A stretch of 64,000 bases of DNA, taken from positions 1,178,001-1,242,000 of the forward strand of contig NZ_CP137891.1 in the NCBI RefSeq assembly GCF_033547075.1, in the 5' to 3' direction. Below the pieces are notes generated by a model that was not told the origin of the DNA, made no database searches, and saw only the letters and a list, made by a program, of their open reading frames with translations. Below are positions 8,580 through 19,029 of this stretch, in pieces. A program made the translations under genes and the position numbers. Every line of letters starts with the position of its first letter. The stretch's first letter is position 1. Source of the DNA: Flavobacterium ardleyense. Its GTDB lineage: Bacteria > Bacteroidota > Bacteroidia > Flavobacteriales > Flavobacteriaceae.

Positions 8580-10592
8580 CTAGGCTAAATTTGATATTAT
8601 TTTGCTAAAATCAGATTTGGGAGCACTACAGGTTTTATTTTGGCAAATGTAGAAAAGATTTTTATTTGGTTGAAATTTTCCTGCCAGAAGTGGAATATCC
8701 GAATCACTTTCGGCGAAAGCCATCAAAATATTTGGAATATAAGTCAAATTTAGTTTTTCAGCTTCTACTTTAGAATTGCATCCTATTAATACAACTTCTT
8801 TAAAATTGCTGTCATAATTCAAAAATACCTGAAGCCAATTGGAATATGCCGACGGAAAATCAATATTCGCTACTATAGAAAGAGTCATCTTTCTGCTTAC
8901 TTCTAGGTAGTGGTCGTTGGCGAAATATTTGGCCAAGACCAGCAAATTCTCAGCCATTACCGAGTTACTTGCGGGAATAACATTGTCTTCAACTTCATAA
9001 TGTGGCGCAATCAATTTCGAATCTCTATCTGATGTAAATCTAAAAAATCCGCTATCGTCATAAAAATGTTCGAAACAAAAATCAGCTAGTTGTTTTGATT
9101 TTCGCAACCACTTTTCATCAGAAGTCACTTGGTACAAATCGATAAAGCCTTGTATTACAAAACAATAATCTTCGAGGTATCCGTTGATACTACCTTTTCC
9201 ATTCTGAAAGGTGTGCATCAAGCTATTGTCTTCGTTATATAGATTTTTAAGAATGAAATTCGCGTTATTTTCAGCAAGTTTAAGATAGTGGCTTTCGCCA
9301 AAAGAGCGATAGGCGTCCACATAAGCAGTTAGCATCAATCCATTCCAAGAAGTCAATATTTTGTTGTCCAATCGTGGCCTAGGCCGTTTATTTCGTGTCT
9401 GAAGTAAAGTCTTTTCCCACTTTTCTTTCTTAGATTGGAGTTCTTCAATGCTGATACCTTCGGCGAAAGCCAAACTTTCTAAATCATGGGTTTGAATTAA
9501 AACATAAGTATCGTGCTCCCAATGGCCAAAGGTATTAATGTTGAAAACCTTGCTAAATAATTTGAAATCATCTCCAATTAAATCAGTCAATTCTGCAATG
9601 GTCCAGCTATAAAATGCACCTTCTTCCAGTTTGCCATTTTTGTTGAGACTATCAGCATCAAGCGCGCAGTAAAAACCACCATTTTCTGACAAAAGATTAT
9701 TTTCTAAAAATTTAAAAGTCTTTTCAATTACTTCTTTATAAAGAGAATTTTTGGTTTTTCGGTAGGCTTGAGCGTATAAAGAGATGAGTTGCGCATTGTC
9801 GTAGAGCATCTTTTCAAAATGTGGAATGTGCCATTTTAAATCGACCGAATAGCGAGAAAACCCACCTTCGATTGTGTCAAATAATCCGCCGTAAGCCATT
9901 TTGGTCAACGTAAGATTTACAAAATCTAGCAGTTCTTGGTCATTATTTTGATGCGCATATCTCAAAAGAAATTCATAGTTATTGGGCATCATAAATTTCG
10001 GGGCTCTGGCATAACCACCAAAATCGAGGTCAAAACTGCGTTTCCATTTTGCAAGTAATGGTGCTAAAACAGACTGAGGAATTTCAGTTTTATCTTCGGC
10101 AGTTTTTATAAGACTTATCGATTCAATTCCCTCATGTAATTTCGATGCATAATCGAAAATCTTTTCGGGATTGGTGTGGTATAGTTTGTTTAATTGCTCG
10201 AGCGATTCAGTCCATTCTGCTTTTGCAAAATAAGTTCCGCCCCAAATTGGCCTTCCGTCGGGGAGACAGACTACATTAAGTGGCCATCCACCTCGCGAAG
10301 TCATAATTTGAACCGCTTTCATATACACGGCATCAATATCTGGCCGTTCTTCGCGATCAATTTTTATATTAATGAAATTTTTGTTCATCGTTTCTGCAAC
10401 TTCTGAATCTTCAAAACTTTCATGCTCCATCACATGGCACCAATGGCAAGCTGAATAACCTATGCTTACAACAATTAGTTTGTTTTCTTTTTTGGCTTGC
10501 GCCAAATGTAGGTCGTTCCAAGGTTTCCAATGAACGGGATTATTGGCGTGTTGGAGTAAATATGGACTACTTTCGTTTGATAATTCATTCAT
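8580..10592 (-). CDS. DUF255 / thioredoxin-domain protein (YyaL/spermatogenesis-20 family)
   Basis: A 670-aa protein with an N-terminal thioredoxin-like DUF255 domain bearing 'CHWCH' (Cys49, Cys52) and '[16 protein letters not shown]'. A long (alpha/alpha)6-barrel-like region related to N-acylglucosamine epimerases and cellobiose epimerases follows ('[11 protein letters not shown]', 'LTSWNGLML'). Full length for the family. The physiological substrate is unknown. It lies downstream of the NifU gene, separated from it by a terminator, and 37 bp upstream of mscS. Confidence 0.9.
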   Translation of the reverse strand: MNELSNESSPYLLQHANNPVHWKPWNDLHLAQAKKENKLIVVSIGYSACHWCHVMEHESFEDSEVAETMNKNFINIKIDREERPDIDAVYMKAVQIMTSRGGWPLNVVCLPDGRPIWGGTYFAKAEWTESLEQLNKLYHTNPEKIFDYASKLHEGIESISLIKTAEDKTEIPQSVLAPLLAKWKRSFDLDFGGYARAPKFMMPNNYEFLLRYAHQNNDQELLDFVNLTLTKMAYGGLFDTIEGGFSRYSVDLKWHIPHFEKMLYDNAQLISLYAQAYRKTKNSLYKEVIEKTFKFLENNLLSENGGFYCALDADSLNKNGKLEEGAFYSWTIAELTDLIGDDFKLFSKVFNINTFGHWEHDTYVLIQTHDLESLAFAEGISIEELQSKKEKWEKTLLQTRNKRPRPRLDNKILTSWNGLMLTAYVDAYRSFGESHYLKLAENNANFILKNLYNEDNSLMHTFQNGKGSINGYLEDYCFVIQGFIDLYQVTSDEKWLRKSKQLADFCFEHFYDDSGFFRFTSDRDSKLIAPHYEVEDNVIPASNSVMAENLLVLAKYFANDHYLEVSRKMTLSIVANIDFPSAYSNWLQVFLNYDSNFKEVVLIGCNSKVEAEKLNLTYIPNILMAFAESDSDIPLLAGKFQPNKNLFYICQNKTCSAPKSDFSKIISNLA

Positions 10593-10612
10593 AGCAAAAA
10601 CTATTTAGATTA

Positions 10613-10645
10613 ATAAAAAAAGCGTCCATTAAGAACGCTTTTTTT
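10613..10645 (-). terminator. Terminator after the NifU gene
   Basis: AAAAAAGCGT and ACGCTTTTTTT pair around a short CATTAAG loop, with U-rich ends in both directions. It lies between the stop of the minus-strand NifU gene and the start of the DUF255 gene. Confidence 0.7.
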
Positions 10646-10655
10646 GAAATTTCAT

Positions 10656-11555
10656 TTATCCTGCAACAGCTTCGACTTTAATGTCGTTATCATTGAGCAT
10701 GTCTTTTAGCATGTTTTCGATTCCGCTTTTAAGTGTGAAAGTAGAAGAAGGGCATCCATTACAAGCTCCTTGCATTACTACTTTTACTCTCTTTTCCACT
10801 GGATCGTATGATTGAAATAGAATATTTCCACCATCTGCGGCAACCGCTGGCTTTACATACTCTTCAAGGATATTGATAATCTTTTGTGAAGTAGTATCTA
10901 ATGTATCGAAGTTTGTAATTTGCTGCTTTTGTTGCTCTGGAGTTGCAACGATCAACGCTTCGTCAATTGCTAAGCCGCCATTTTCAAGAAATTCTTTGAT
11001 AAAAGTTCTAAGTTCCAGAGTGATATCGCTCCACTCATATATGTCATACTTCGTGATAGAAATATAGTTTTCGTGAATGTAAATTTCTTTTACATAAGGA
11101 AAATTGAAAAGCACCTTTGCCAAGGGAGACGGAGCAGTGTCATCTATGCTTTTAAAATCTGCCGATGTCTTAGTCAACATGATATTGACTACAAATTTTA
11201 ACGCTGACGGATTTGGCGTCATTTCGCCGTAGACCGTGATTGCTTTTTTACCAATCGTTGGTGTTTGTACAGCAATAATTTCGCCGCCATTATTTACATA
11301 ATCTTGAATTTGTTCGGCAACGGCTTCTTGTACATCAATCCATTCAACTATACTATATCTTTCAATCGCTATAAATTTTCCAGAAATGTAAATTGTTTTT
11401 ACAAACGGAAGGTGAAAAAGTTGTTGTGCTAGGGGAGAGTTTTTCGCGTCGTCAATATTTTTGTATTCGTAATTCCCTTGAGTAACAATAAAATCTGGAA
11501 ATTCAAATTTAATTATTGTAGGATTTTGGGTCTCTACTATTTTGAGGATTGTCAT
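10656..11555 (-). CDS. NifU family protein with two Nfu N-terminal domains
   Basis: A 299-aa protein with three parts. Two successive Nfu_N-like domains (about residues 5-95 and 105-200) each carry 'NP..lKF.....' and 'SPLA..LF..P.VK.IYI' motifs. A C-terminal NifU domain (about 225-295) has the cluster-binding 'CNGCPSS' (Cys265, Cys268). Such proteins carry [4Fe-4S] clusters to apo-enzymes. The doubled N-domain form occurs in Bacteroidota. Only the NifU domain has the cysteines. A TATCTTTG -7-like box lies upstream on the minus strand at 11583-11590. Confidence 0.92.
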   Translation of the reverse strand: MTILKIVETQNPTIIKFEFPDFIVTQGNYEYKNIDDAKNSPLAQQLFHLPFVKTIYISGKFIAIERYSIVEWIDVQEAVAEQIQDYVNNGGEIIAVQTPTIGKKAITVYGEMTPNPSALKFVVNIMLTKTSADFKSIDDTAPSPLAKVLFNFPYVKEIYIHENYISITKYDIYEWSDITLELRTFIKEFLENGGLAIDEALIVATPEQQKQQITNFDTLDTTSQKIINILEEYVKPAVAADGGNILFQSYDPVEKRVKVVMQGACNGCPSSTFTLKSGIENMLKDMLNDNDIKVEAVAG

Positions 11556-11679
11556 GATAATTAATTTTTTTTCAAATTTAACAAAGATATTTTACGTGAA
11601 TAGGTATATTTGGACTTTCTACGAATAATTAACAAAGATTTGTAGTAATTTTAAGTAACAATTTTGACAAATCATTTAA

Positions 11680-14600
11680 ATGAGAAAAGCATTACTTTTA
11701 TTGTGTTTAATCTTGAGTTTTGGAGCTCACGCACAGCTGGTAGTAACTACAAATCAAACCCCTAATCAACTAGTTCAAGATGTTCTTCTTGGTGCTGGAG
11801 TTACGGTTAGCAATGTTAAGTTTAACGGTAGTGCGGCAAACGCAAATTTAATAAGAGATCAAGCTGCTCATTTTAATGACGGAATTGCTGCAAATCTTGG
11901 GATAGAAACGGGTGTCGTTTTGTCTACCGGGCAAGCTTCATTTGCAGCCGGTCCTAACGCTGCTTTTCCTGCCAGCTTAGAGTCAACAACAGCAATTGTT
12001 GGAGATCCTGATTTGCAAATTCTTGCAGGTAATAGCACTGTGGTTAAATCTGCAGTTTTAGAATTTGATTTTATTCCCACAGGTGAAAACCTGAGCTTCG
12101 ATTTTGTATTTGGCTCAAAAGAGTATCCTACTTATGCTCCTCCACTTAGCAGCGGATTTAATGATGCTTTTGGATTTTTCTTAAGCGGTCCAGGAATTAA
12201 TGGTACGTTTTCAAATCAAGCAATAAATATAGCTTTAGTTCCTGGCACAACAAGTTATGTGACTATCAATAATGTTAATCCAGTAACTAACCCTCAGTAT
12301 TTTATTTCAAATCCGGTTGGTGCGCCAGGTATAAATTACGGTGGTTTTACTGTAATTATTCCTGCACAGGCGCAAGTACAGTGTGGCGCAGTTTATCATA
12401 TTAAATTAGCAATTGGAAATGTGTCGGATAACGGTTTTGATTCAGCGGTATTTTTGAAGGCAAATAGTTTCTCAACAACACCAATAGATCTTGGTGGTGA
12501 CTTGACAGTAGCTGCGGGAACTGCTCTTTGCAATGGAGACGAATATGATTTATGTACAGGATTGGATCCAGCTATTCCTCATCAATGGTATCTTAATGAT
12601 GTTGCGATACCGGGTGCAACAAATCCTTGTTATACAGTACTTGAAAATGGTACTTATAAAGTTGTTGCCCTACCTTATGGTGTTAATTGTCCTGTTATGG
12701 CACAAGCAGTTATAGAGGTGCAAGATGCTATCTTGCCTCCTGAAAATGTACCACCCGACTTATTTGAAACTACAACTCTATTTGATTTAACAGAGGTAGA
12801 AGCAGATGTTTTTGCAGGTGAAAATGCAGCTAATTTTGATATTTATTATTTCAACTCACAATTTAATGCAGAAAATGGGATTGCAGATATTGCTGATCCT
12901 ACAAATTATATCGGATTTGATGGGGAAGTGATTTTTCAAAAAGTAGAAAGCTTAGTGACTTCTGGTTGTAATACCATTATGTCCTTTACTCTTCGAATAC
13001 TTCCTTGCGAGGAGGTTGATAATCCTGCTGACGTTGTAAATTGTGATTCGTATATATTGCCAGCCCTTACTCATGGAAATTATTTTACACAAACCAATGG
13101 AGGAGGTACGGCACTTTTTGCAGGTGATGTAATATCTAATACTTCAACATTGTTTGTTTATTTAAACGAGCCTGTTGGATGTGAAGCTGAAGAAAGCTTT
13201 ACCGTAACGATAAATCCTGTGCCTACCATCACAGATCCAACGCCACTTGAAGTTTGCGATGACAATTACGATGGATTGGCTTCTTTCGATTTAACAATCA
13301 AGAATGATGAGATTACAGGTGGAGTTGCAGGACTAACTGTTCAATATTTTGAAACAGATACATCTACTACACCGATTGCCAATGTTACCAACTATGGCAT
13401 CATCAACGCAAATACCTATACTTTAACGGTGCGAGTTTTTGATCCATTGTCGCCAGAATGTTTTAGTACAACTACATTGGTATTAGTTGTAAATCCAAAA
13501 CCAGCTATTGCGCCAATTACAGCCTACCAATTATGTGAGACAAGTATTCCTGAAGATGGGATAGAGGCATTTGATTTAAATACAAAAACCGCTGAAATCA
13601 TCAACGGTCAAGCAAATATTGAAGTTACTTACTACACATCTCAGGCATTAGCGCAAGGTGGAGTTGCCGGTACCGAAATAAGTACAGCGGCTCCTTACAA
13701 CAGTGCGTCTGCGCAAATCTGGGTGCGACTAGAAAATACCGTAAGCGGATGTTTTGCCGTAACTTCTTTCAATCTAGTAGTCAATGCACGTCCTATTGCC
13801 AATGAGCCAGCAGCAATGAATGGTTGTAGCAATGGAATAGTGAACACTGCTTCCTTTAATTTAAATCTAAACAATCCGCAAGTGAATGGTGCAACAGGTA
13901 TCGTTATAACGTATCACTTAACTCTTGCCGATGCCATCGCTGATGTTGATGCGCTGCCAACTCCTTATGTGAGCGGACCAGCAATTGTATTCATTAGAGT
14001 AGAAAATACTGCAACAGGATGTTTTAATACCACTCAAGTACAGCTTAATGTAACCCAAGGGCCAACGGCAAATACGCCAACACCTCTTGAAGTGTGTGAT
14101 CCAAATAGCGATGGTTGGAGCACATTTAATTTAGCCGATGCAAATGAAGAAATTAGTGGAGGTCCAGTGCCTGCAGGTGTTACTATCACCTACCATGAAA
14201 CTCTAACTGATGCAGAATTTGGCGAAAATGCGTTGCCTTCAATTTATGATAACAACGTTCCGTACCTTCAAACAATTTGGGTCAATGTCTCTTTTGCACT
14301 TACAGGTTGTTCGAATATTGTAGAGCTTCAATTGATTGTGAATAATACCCCGGTTGCCACCGAAATTCCAGCTTTGGAAGTTTGTGACGACAACGCCGAT
14401 GGTAGTGCTGCTTTTGATCTGACTACTGCAATCGCCGGAATTTTAAATACTATAGACCCTACAACTCACACCGTTTCTTTCTATCCTACACAAGCAAATG
14501 CGACTGCAGGAACGGCCGAAATTGTGAATGTAACTTCATATAATTCTACTACTCAAACTATTTGGGTACGAGTAGAGAATAATGATACTGGATGTTTTGA

Positions 14601-17448
14601 CGTTATTTCGTTGGATTTGGTTGTCAATGCACTGCCACTTGTAGCAGCTCCAATTCCTGCTTACACCCTTTGTGATGTAAACAATCCTGGAGATCAAACA
14701 GAAGAATTTGATTTGCAATCAACTATTCCGATGATCCTAAACGGTCAAGACGGAATGGAAGTAACTTTTTACTTTGACCAAGCAAATGCCGAGGCACAAA
14801 CCAATGCGCTTCCGTTTTTATACACCAACATAAGCAACGCTCAAACTATTTGGGTTACTGTAAAGAATCTTGCTACTGGATGTTTTGTAACAAGCCGCAT
14901 GGATCTTCGTGTAGTGCCACTACCAGTTTTATACCCACCAACAGGACCTGTTGTAGAGTGTGATCAAGATGGAAATGGTTTTGCGATATTTGATCTAGAT
15001 GCGCTTGTTGCCGATTTATTACAAGGAGAACCAAACACCGATGTGACGTTCCACCTTACCGAGCAAGATGCAATAACAGGAACTACTGCTCAGACAAGTC
15101 CGTTTGAAAATACCACTGCCTTCATAGATTTTATTTGGGTACGTGCAGAAAACACGCTAACCGGATGTTTCAGCATTCTAGCAATCGAACTAAATGTAAC
15201 AGCAGCGCCAAAAATTCCAGCACTTGATCCAATTGTAAAATGTGATGAGGATAGCAACAATCAAAATGGTTTTACCACTTTTGACTTGACTGTTCAAACC
15301 CCAATTATCGTGGATGCACAAACAGGAGCAGGACCTTATACTGTAACTTATTATACATCTGAGGCTGCAGCCAATGCTGGAGTAGCACCAATTATTCAAG
15401 ACACATTTTATACAAATAATGCAAATCCACAAACAATTTGGGTTCGAATAGATGATGATAATAGTGATTGTTTTGCAGTGAAGAGTTTTGAAATTAGTGT
15501 CAACTTACCAATCTTGCTTACACGTCCAACGCCATTATCACTTTGTGATGACGGCCCAACGACCACTTTGCCACAGACGGTTTTTGACCTAACGATAAAA
15601 AATGAAGAAATCGTAGGAACAGCTGTAGGATACAGCATTGTATACTTCCCAAGTTGGGCAGATGCACAAGCTGGTACAAATGCTATTACAGATCCAACCG
15701 CATACACCAATATTGCCAATGCACAAACACTTGGCGTGATGGTAACCTCTGCAGACGGATGTGTGAGCTATACTACTATGGATATTCGCGTATTGCCATT
15801 GCCAACTCCACGTACAGATTTAGCTGGATTGGATATCGAAGGTTGTGAAGATACATTAGGTAGCGAAGAAGGAGTCTTTGATTTAACTCAAAATGAAGAG
15901 TATATCGCAGACGAAGATCCAAACCTGATATTCGAATATTATTTATCCGAGCAAGATGCTATTGATGGCGTAAATGCTATTGCCGATCCGACAAATTATG
16001 TAGGTCCAGCAACAACAATCTGGATCAAAGTAATGAACGCATCGGTTAATTATTTGGGAGACAACTGTTATGTAATTATTCAGCAGAATATTGTTGTGAA
16101 TGGACTTCCAGTGTTAAACGATCCTACCGAATACAAATACTGTGATATCGGAGCAACCGGAACGGCAGAGTTTACATTAAACGCTCACAACGACGAAGTA
16201 CTTGAAGAAGGTCAAGACCTTGCAGATTTCACATTTGCATACTACTTAAACCAAGCAGATGCCGAAGCAGGAATCAATGAGTTGCCAAACCTTTATACTA
16301 ATATTACCAATCCTCAGGATATAGTGGTAGCCGTTACTCATGGAGCTACGAGTTGTAAATCTTATGCAGTAGTAACATTAGTAGTTGCCGAAGGTGCCGT
16401 ATCAACTACACCAACAGCTTATGCAACTTGTGATACAGATGCAGATGGAATTTTGATTATCGATTTAGAAACATTGTTTAGCACCGAAATATTAGGAGCT
16501 CAAGTAGCGCCAGAATTCACAGTTTCGTACTACCCAACTCTAGAAGATGCTCAAGACGGAACCAATGCAATTGATCCAGCAACAGCTTATTCAGCAAGTA
16601 CAGGAATCTTATTTGCAGCAGTAAATAATACAACTACAGGATGTAGATCACTTCCGGTAGAGGTAGCTATTACAATCGAAGCGCTTCCAAATCCAGTAAT
16701 TACTTCAGACAATCCAGCATTATGTGTTGACTTTGTAACCGGAGTATTAAACAGCGGGATGACTTTGGATAGCAACCTTGATCCAGCACTTTATACATTT
16801 GAATGGTCACTTGATGGCGTTGTCATTGCAGGAGCAGTAGACGCTACTTATAGCATCACAACTGTTACACCAGGAGTTTACTCAGTAGTAGCAACAAGTG
16901 TAAGTGCATTAGGATGTCCATCAGCGGCAGCAAGTTTTACAGTAATTAAATCAGGTCCAGCTGTTGCAGTTGGAGAAGGCTTTACAGTAAGCAATGCGTT
17001 CACTGACAATCAGACCTTAACCGTTACGGTAGAAGGATTTGGAGACTATGTATATTCATTAGACAATGGTCCATTCTTAGACAATGACGGCATCTTCCTA
17101 AACATCACGCCGGGACTACACACAGTAGTGGTTCGTGATCTAAATTCATGTGAAGATGACTTAGTGTTGGAAGTATTTGCCATTAATTATCCACACTTCT
17201 TTACACCAAATGGAGATGGATTTAACGACACTTGGAATATTCCAACCTTAGCTAGTGATCTAAGCGCAAAAATTTATATATTTGATCGCTACGGAAAACT
17301 AATCAAACAAATCAGTCCAAGTGGCGAAGGATGGAACGGAACTTTCAACGGAAAAGAACTTCCATCATCAGATTACTGGTTTACAGTATTCTACTTAGAA
17401 AACGGAACAAACAAGGAATTTAAAGCCCATTTCTCATTAAAACGATAA
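11680..17448 (+). CDS. Giant secreted repeat protein, choice-of-anchor L domain and T9SS type B sorting domain
   Basis: A 1,922-aa protein. The signal peptide cleaves after 'GAHAQ' (residue 19). A choice-of-anchor L domain covers about residues 20-270 ('GIETGVVLSTG', 'FDFVFGSKEYP'). A long array of about 12 tandem units of roughly 100-110 aa follows. Each opens with Cys-Asp plus an acidic loop and 'FDLT', continues through 'TYY.t..dA..g.nalp..y.n...pqTIWVR.en..tGCF', and so holds two Cys. The C-terminus ('HFFTPNGDGFNDTWNI', 'IYIFDRYGKLIKQISP', ending 'FSLKR') is the type B sorting domain read by T9SS. The PorP/SprF gene follows after 5 bp. Probably a cell-surface adhesin or filament; ligand unknown. 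Confidence 0.93.
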   Translation: MRKALLLLCLILSFGAHAQLVVTTNQTPNQLVQDVLLGAGVTVSNVKFNGSAANANLIRDQAAHFNDGIAANLGIETGVVLSTGQASFAAGPNAAFPASLESTTAIVGDPDLQILAGNSTVVKSAVLEFDFIPTGENLSFDFVFGSKEYPTYAPPLSSGFNDAFGFFLSGPGINGTFSNQAINIALVPGTTSYVTINNVNPVTNPQYFISNPVGAPGINYGGFTVIIPAQAQVQCGAVYHIKLAIGNVSDNGFDSAVFLKANSFSTTPIDLGGDLTVAAGTALCNGDEYDLCTGLDPAIPHQWYLNDVAIPGATNPCYTVLENGTYKVVALPYGVNCPVMAQAVIEVQDAILPPENVPPDLFETTTLFDLTEVEADVFAGENAANFDIYYFNSQFNAENGIADIADPTNYIGFDGEVIFQKVESLVTSGCNTIMSFTLRILPCEEVDNPADVVNCDSYILPALTHGNYFTQTNGGGTALFAGDVISNTSTLFVYLNEPVGCEAEESFTVTINPVPTITDPTPLEVCDDNYDGLASFDLTIKNDEITGGVAGLTVQYFETDTSTTPIANVTNYGIINANTYTLTVRVFDPLSPECFSTTTLVLVVNPKPAIAPITAYQLCETSIPEDGIEAFDLNTKTAEIINGQANIEVTYYTSQALAQGGVAGTEISTAAPYNSASAQIWVRLENTVSGCFAVTSFNLVVNARPIANEPAAMNGCSNGIVNTASFNLNLNNPQVNGATGIVITYHLTLADAIADVDALPTPYVSGPAIVFIRVENTATGCFNTTQVQLNVTQGPTANTPTPLEVCDPNSDGWSTFNLADANEEISGGPVPAGVTITYHETLTDAEFGENALPSIYDNNVPYLQTIWVNVSFALTGCSNIVELQLIVNNTPVATEIPALEVCDDNADGSAAFDLTTAIAGILNTIDPTTHTVSFYPTQANATAGTAEIVNVTSYNSTTQTIWVRVENNDTGCFDVISLDLVVNALPLVAAPIPAYTLCDVNNPGDQTEEFDLQSTIPMILNGQDGMEVTFYFDQANAEAQTNALPFLYTNISNAQTIWVTVKNLATGCFVTSRMDLRVVPLPVLYPPTGPVVECDQDGNGFAIFDLDALVADLLQGEPNTDVTFHLTEQDAITGTTAQTSPFENTTAFIDFIWVRAENTLTGCFSILAIELNVTAAPKIPALDPIVKCDEDSNNQNGFTTFDLTVQTPIIVDAQTGAGPYTVTYYTSEAAANAGVAPIIQDTFYTNNANPQTIWVRIDDDNSDCFAVKSFEISVNLPILLTRPTPLSLCDDGPTTTLPQTVFDLTIKNEEIVGTAVGYSIVYFPSWADAQAGTNAITDPTAYTNIANAQTLGVMVTSADGCVSYTTMDIRVLPLPTPRTDLAGLDIEGCEDTLGSEEGVFDLTQNEEYIADEDPNLIFEYYLSEQDAIDGVNAIADPTNYVGPATTIWIKVMNASVNYLGDNCYVIIQQNIVVNGLPVLNDPTEYKYCDIGATGTAEFTLNAHNDEVLEEGQDLADFTFAYYLNQADAEAGINELPNLYTNITNPQDIVVAVTHGATSCKSYAVVTLVVAEGAVSTTPTAYATCDTDADGILIIDLETLFSTEILGAQVAPEFTVSYYPTLEDAQDGTNAIDPATAYSASTGILFAAVNNTTTGCRSLPVEVAITIEALPNPVITSDNPALCVDFVTGVLNSGMTLDSNLDPALYTFEWSLDGVVIAGAVDATYSITTVTPGVYSVVATSVSALGCPSAAASFTVIKSGPAVAVGEGFTVSNAFTDNQTLTVTVEGFGDYVYSLDNGPFLDNDGIFLNITPGLHTVVVRDLNSCEDDLVLEVFAINYPHFFTPNGDGFNDTWNIPTLASDLSAKIYIFDRYGKLIKQISPSGEGWNGTFNGKELPSSDYWFTVFYLENGTNKEFKAHFSLKR

Positions 17449-17453
17449 GCCCC

Positions 17454-18452
17454 ATGAATTTTAAAAAGAGGTATCTAGTATTACTATTATTATTGTCACA
17501 GTTGTCATTTTCTCAGGAAGGCATAGCTGTCTATTCAGATTATCTAACAGATAATTATTATTTAATCCATCCTTCGATGGCAGGCGCAGCAAATTGTGCA
17601 AAAATTAGAGGAACCGCAAGACAGCAATGGTTTGGTACAGATGATGCTCCAGCATTGCAGACACTAAGTTTTAATGGAAGATTAGGAGAGCGTTCGGGTG
17701 TAGGGGTTATCTTATTTAATGACAGAAACGGTTACCATTCACAGAAAGGTGCCAAGATTACTTACGCACATCATATTATGTTTTCGCGCGATATGGTCGA
17801 TTTGAATCAACTGTCTTTTGGTATGAGCGCAGGTCTTGTACAAAGTCAACTAGATGAAACAGAATTTCTAGCGTCAGGTCAGTACGATCCTAATGTCGAT
17901 GGAACTATAGTTCAAAAAGATTCTTATTTCAATGTAGATGTAGGTGCATCTTATAATTACCTTGACTTTTATGCACATGTAACTGTAAAGAATGTTCTTG
18001 CTAATAAGAGAGAACTATACAGCGATATCGAAAGTGATAATCTGAGAAAATTCCTAGTTAGTGCAGGGTATGTATTTGGTACTTCAGAAACATTAACTTT
18101 TGAGCCATCCGTGCTTTTTCAAGCAGTAAGTGAGACCGAAGAGAAATCTATTGATTTAAACATGAAAGTTTACAAAGAACTAAATTTTGGAAAACTGTGG
18201 GGTGGAGTATCTTACAGAAGAAGTTTAGATGGTGCTCAGTTTGTAGATGGTAATGGTATATCAGATCAGAAGCTTCAGTATATAACGCCAATTATTGGTG
18301 TTAACTACAAAAACTTCATGTTTGCTTACACCTATTCAGCACTTCTTGGAAATGTGAAGTTTGATAATGGTGGATTTCATCAAATTACTATTGGTATTGA
18401 TTTATTCTGCCAGCAAGACAAATACGACTGTCATTGTCCAGCTATTAATTAA
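17454..18452 (+). CDS. PorP/SprF family type IX secretion-associated membrane protein
   Basis: A 332-aa protein with a signal peptide ending near 'LSFSQ' and the 'YLTDNYYLIHPSMAGAA' motif typical of PorP/SprF at mature residue ~10. An outer-membrane beta-barrel-like pattern runs to the C-terminus. In F. johnsoniae SprF is needed for export or assembly of the type B substrate SprB. Here the gene is 5 bp behind a giant type B protein, so it is probably its dedicated partner. A terminator follows at 18474. Confidence 0.93.
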   Translation: MNFKKRYLVLLLLLSQLSFSQEGIAVYSDYLTDNYYLIHPSMAGAANCAKIRGTARQQWFGTDDAPALQTLSFNGRLGERSGVGVILFNDRNGYHSQKGAKITYAHHIMFSRDMVDLNQLSFGMSAGLVQSQLDETEFLASGQYDPNVDGTIVQKDSYFNVDVGASYNYLDFYAHVTVKNVLANKRELYSDIESDNLRKFLVSAGYVFGTSETLTFEPSVLFQAVSETEEKSIDLNMKVYKELNFGKLWGGVSYRRSLDGAQFVDGNGISDQKLQYITPIIGVNYKNFMFAYTYSALLGNVKFDNGGFHQITIGIDLFCQQDKYDCHCPAIN

Positions 18453-18473
18453 GTTTTTTATTTTTTATAACAA

Positions 18474-18502
18474 AGTCCCGAACTTAATTGCTCGGGATTT
18501 CT
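18474..18502 (+). terminator. Terminator after the T9SS type B/SprF operon
   Basis: TCCCGA and TCGGGA arms surround ACTTAATTGC and are followed by TTTCTTATTTT. It sits between the SprF gene and the carbonic anhydrase gene. Confidence 0.7.
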
Positions 18503-18515
18503 TATTTTATATCAT

Positions 18516-19025
18516 ATGGTAATCAAATCAATTAAAGGGAAAAGTCCAAATATACCGGAGGACTGTTTTATCGCGGAGAATGCGACAATTATTGGAGATG
18601 TCAGTTTTGGAAAGGAGTGCAGCGTGTGGTACAATGCAGTAGTTAGGGGCGACGTTAATTCAATAACTATAGGTAATAAGGTAAATATACAGGACGGAGC
18701 AGTTATTCACTGTACCTATCAAAAACACGCCACAGTGATAGGTAATAATGTTTCTATCGGTCACAATGCAATTGTTCATGGTTGCGTTGTTCACGACAAC
18801 GTTTTGATAGGAATGGGCGCAATTGTAATGGATAATTGTGTGATTGAATCAAACTCAATAATTGCTGCTGGGGCGGTAGTTACCCAAAATACAATCGTTG
18901 AAGCAGGAAGTATATATGCAGGAGTACCAGCAGTGAAGGTAAAGGATATCGATAAGTCGGCATTTGCGGGCGAAATTGAGCGCATTGCTAATAACTATCT
19001 AATGTATTCTAGCTGGCAGAAATAG
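18516..19025 (+). CDS. Gamma-class carbonic anhydrase-like hexapeptide-repeat protein
   Basis: A 169-aa left-handed beta-helix protein made of hexapeptide repeats ('ATIIGDV', 'NSITIGNKVNIQDGAVIH'). Candidate zinc ligands are His65, His83 and His88, in the spacing of Cam/YrdA proteins ('GAVIHC', 'IGHNAIVHGC'). The enzyme would hydrate CO2, although many YrdA-type members have weak or unknown activity. It converges on murI with a 4-bp gap. Confidence 0.9.
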   Translation: MVIKSIKGKSPNIPEDCFIAENATIIGDVSFGKECSVWYNAVVRGDVNSITIGNKVNIQDGAVIHCTYQKHATVIGNNVSIGHNAIVHGCVVHDNVLIGMGAIVMDNCVIESNSIIAAGAVVTQNTIVEAGSIYAGVPAVKVKDIDKSAFAGEIERIANNYLMYSSWQK

Positions 19026-19029
19026 TAGC

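Noticed and set aside
15190..15719. Minus-strand frames inside the giant repeat gene
   Set aside because: They follow from the repetitive codon pattern of the sense gene and have Cys/Ile-rich nonsense composition.
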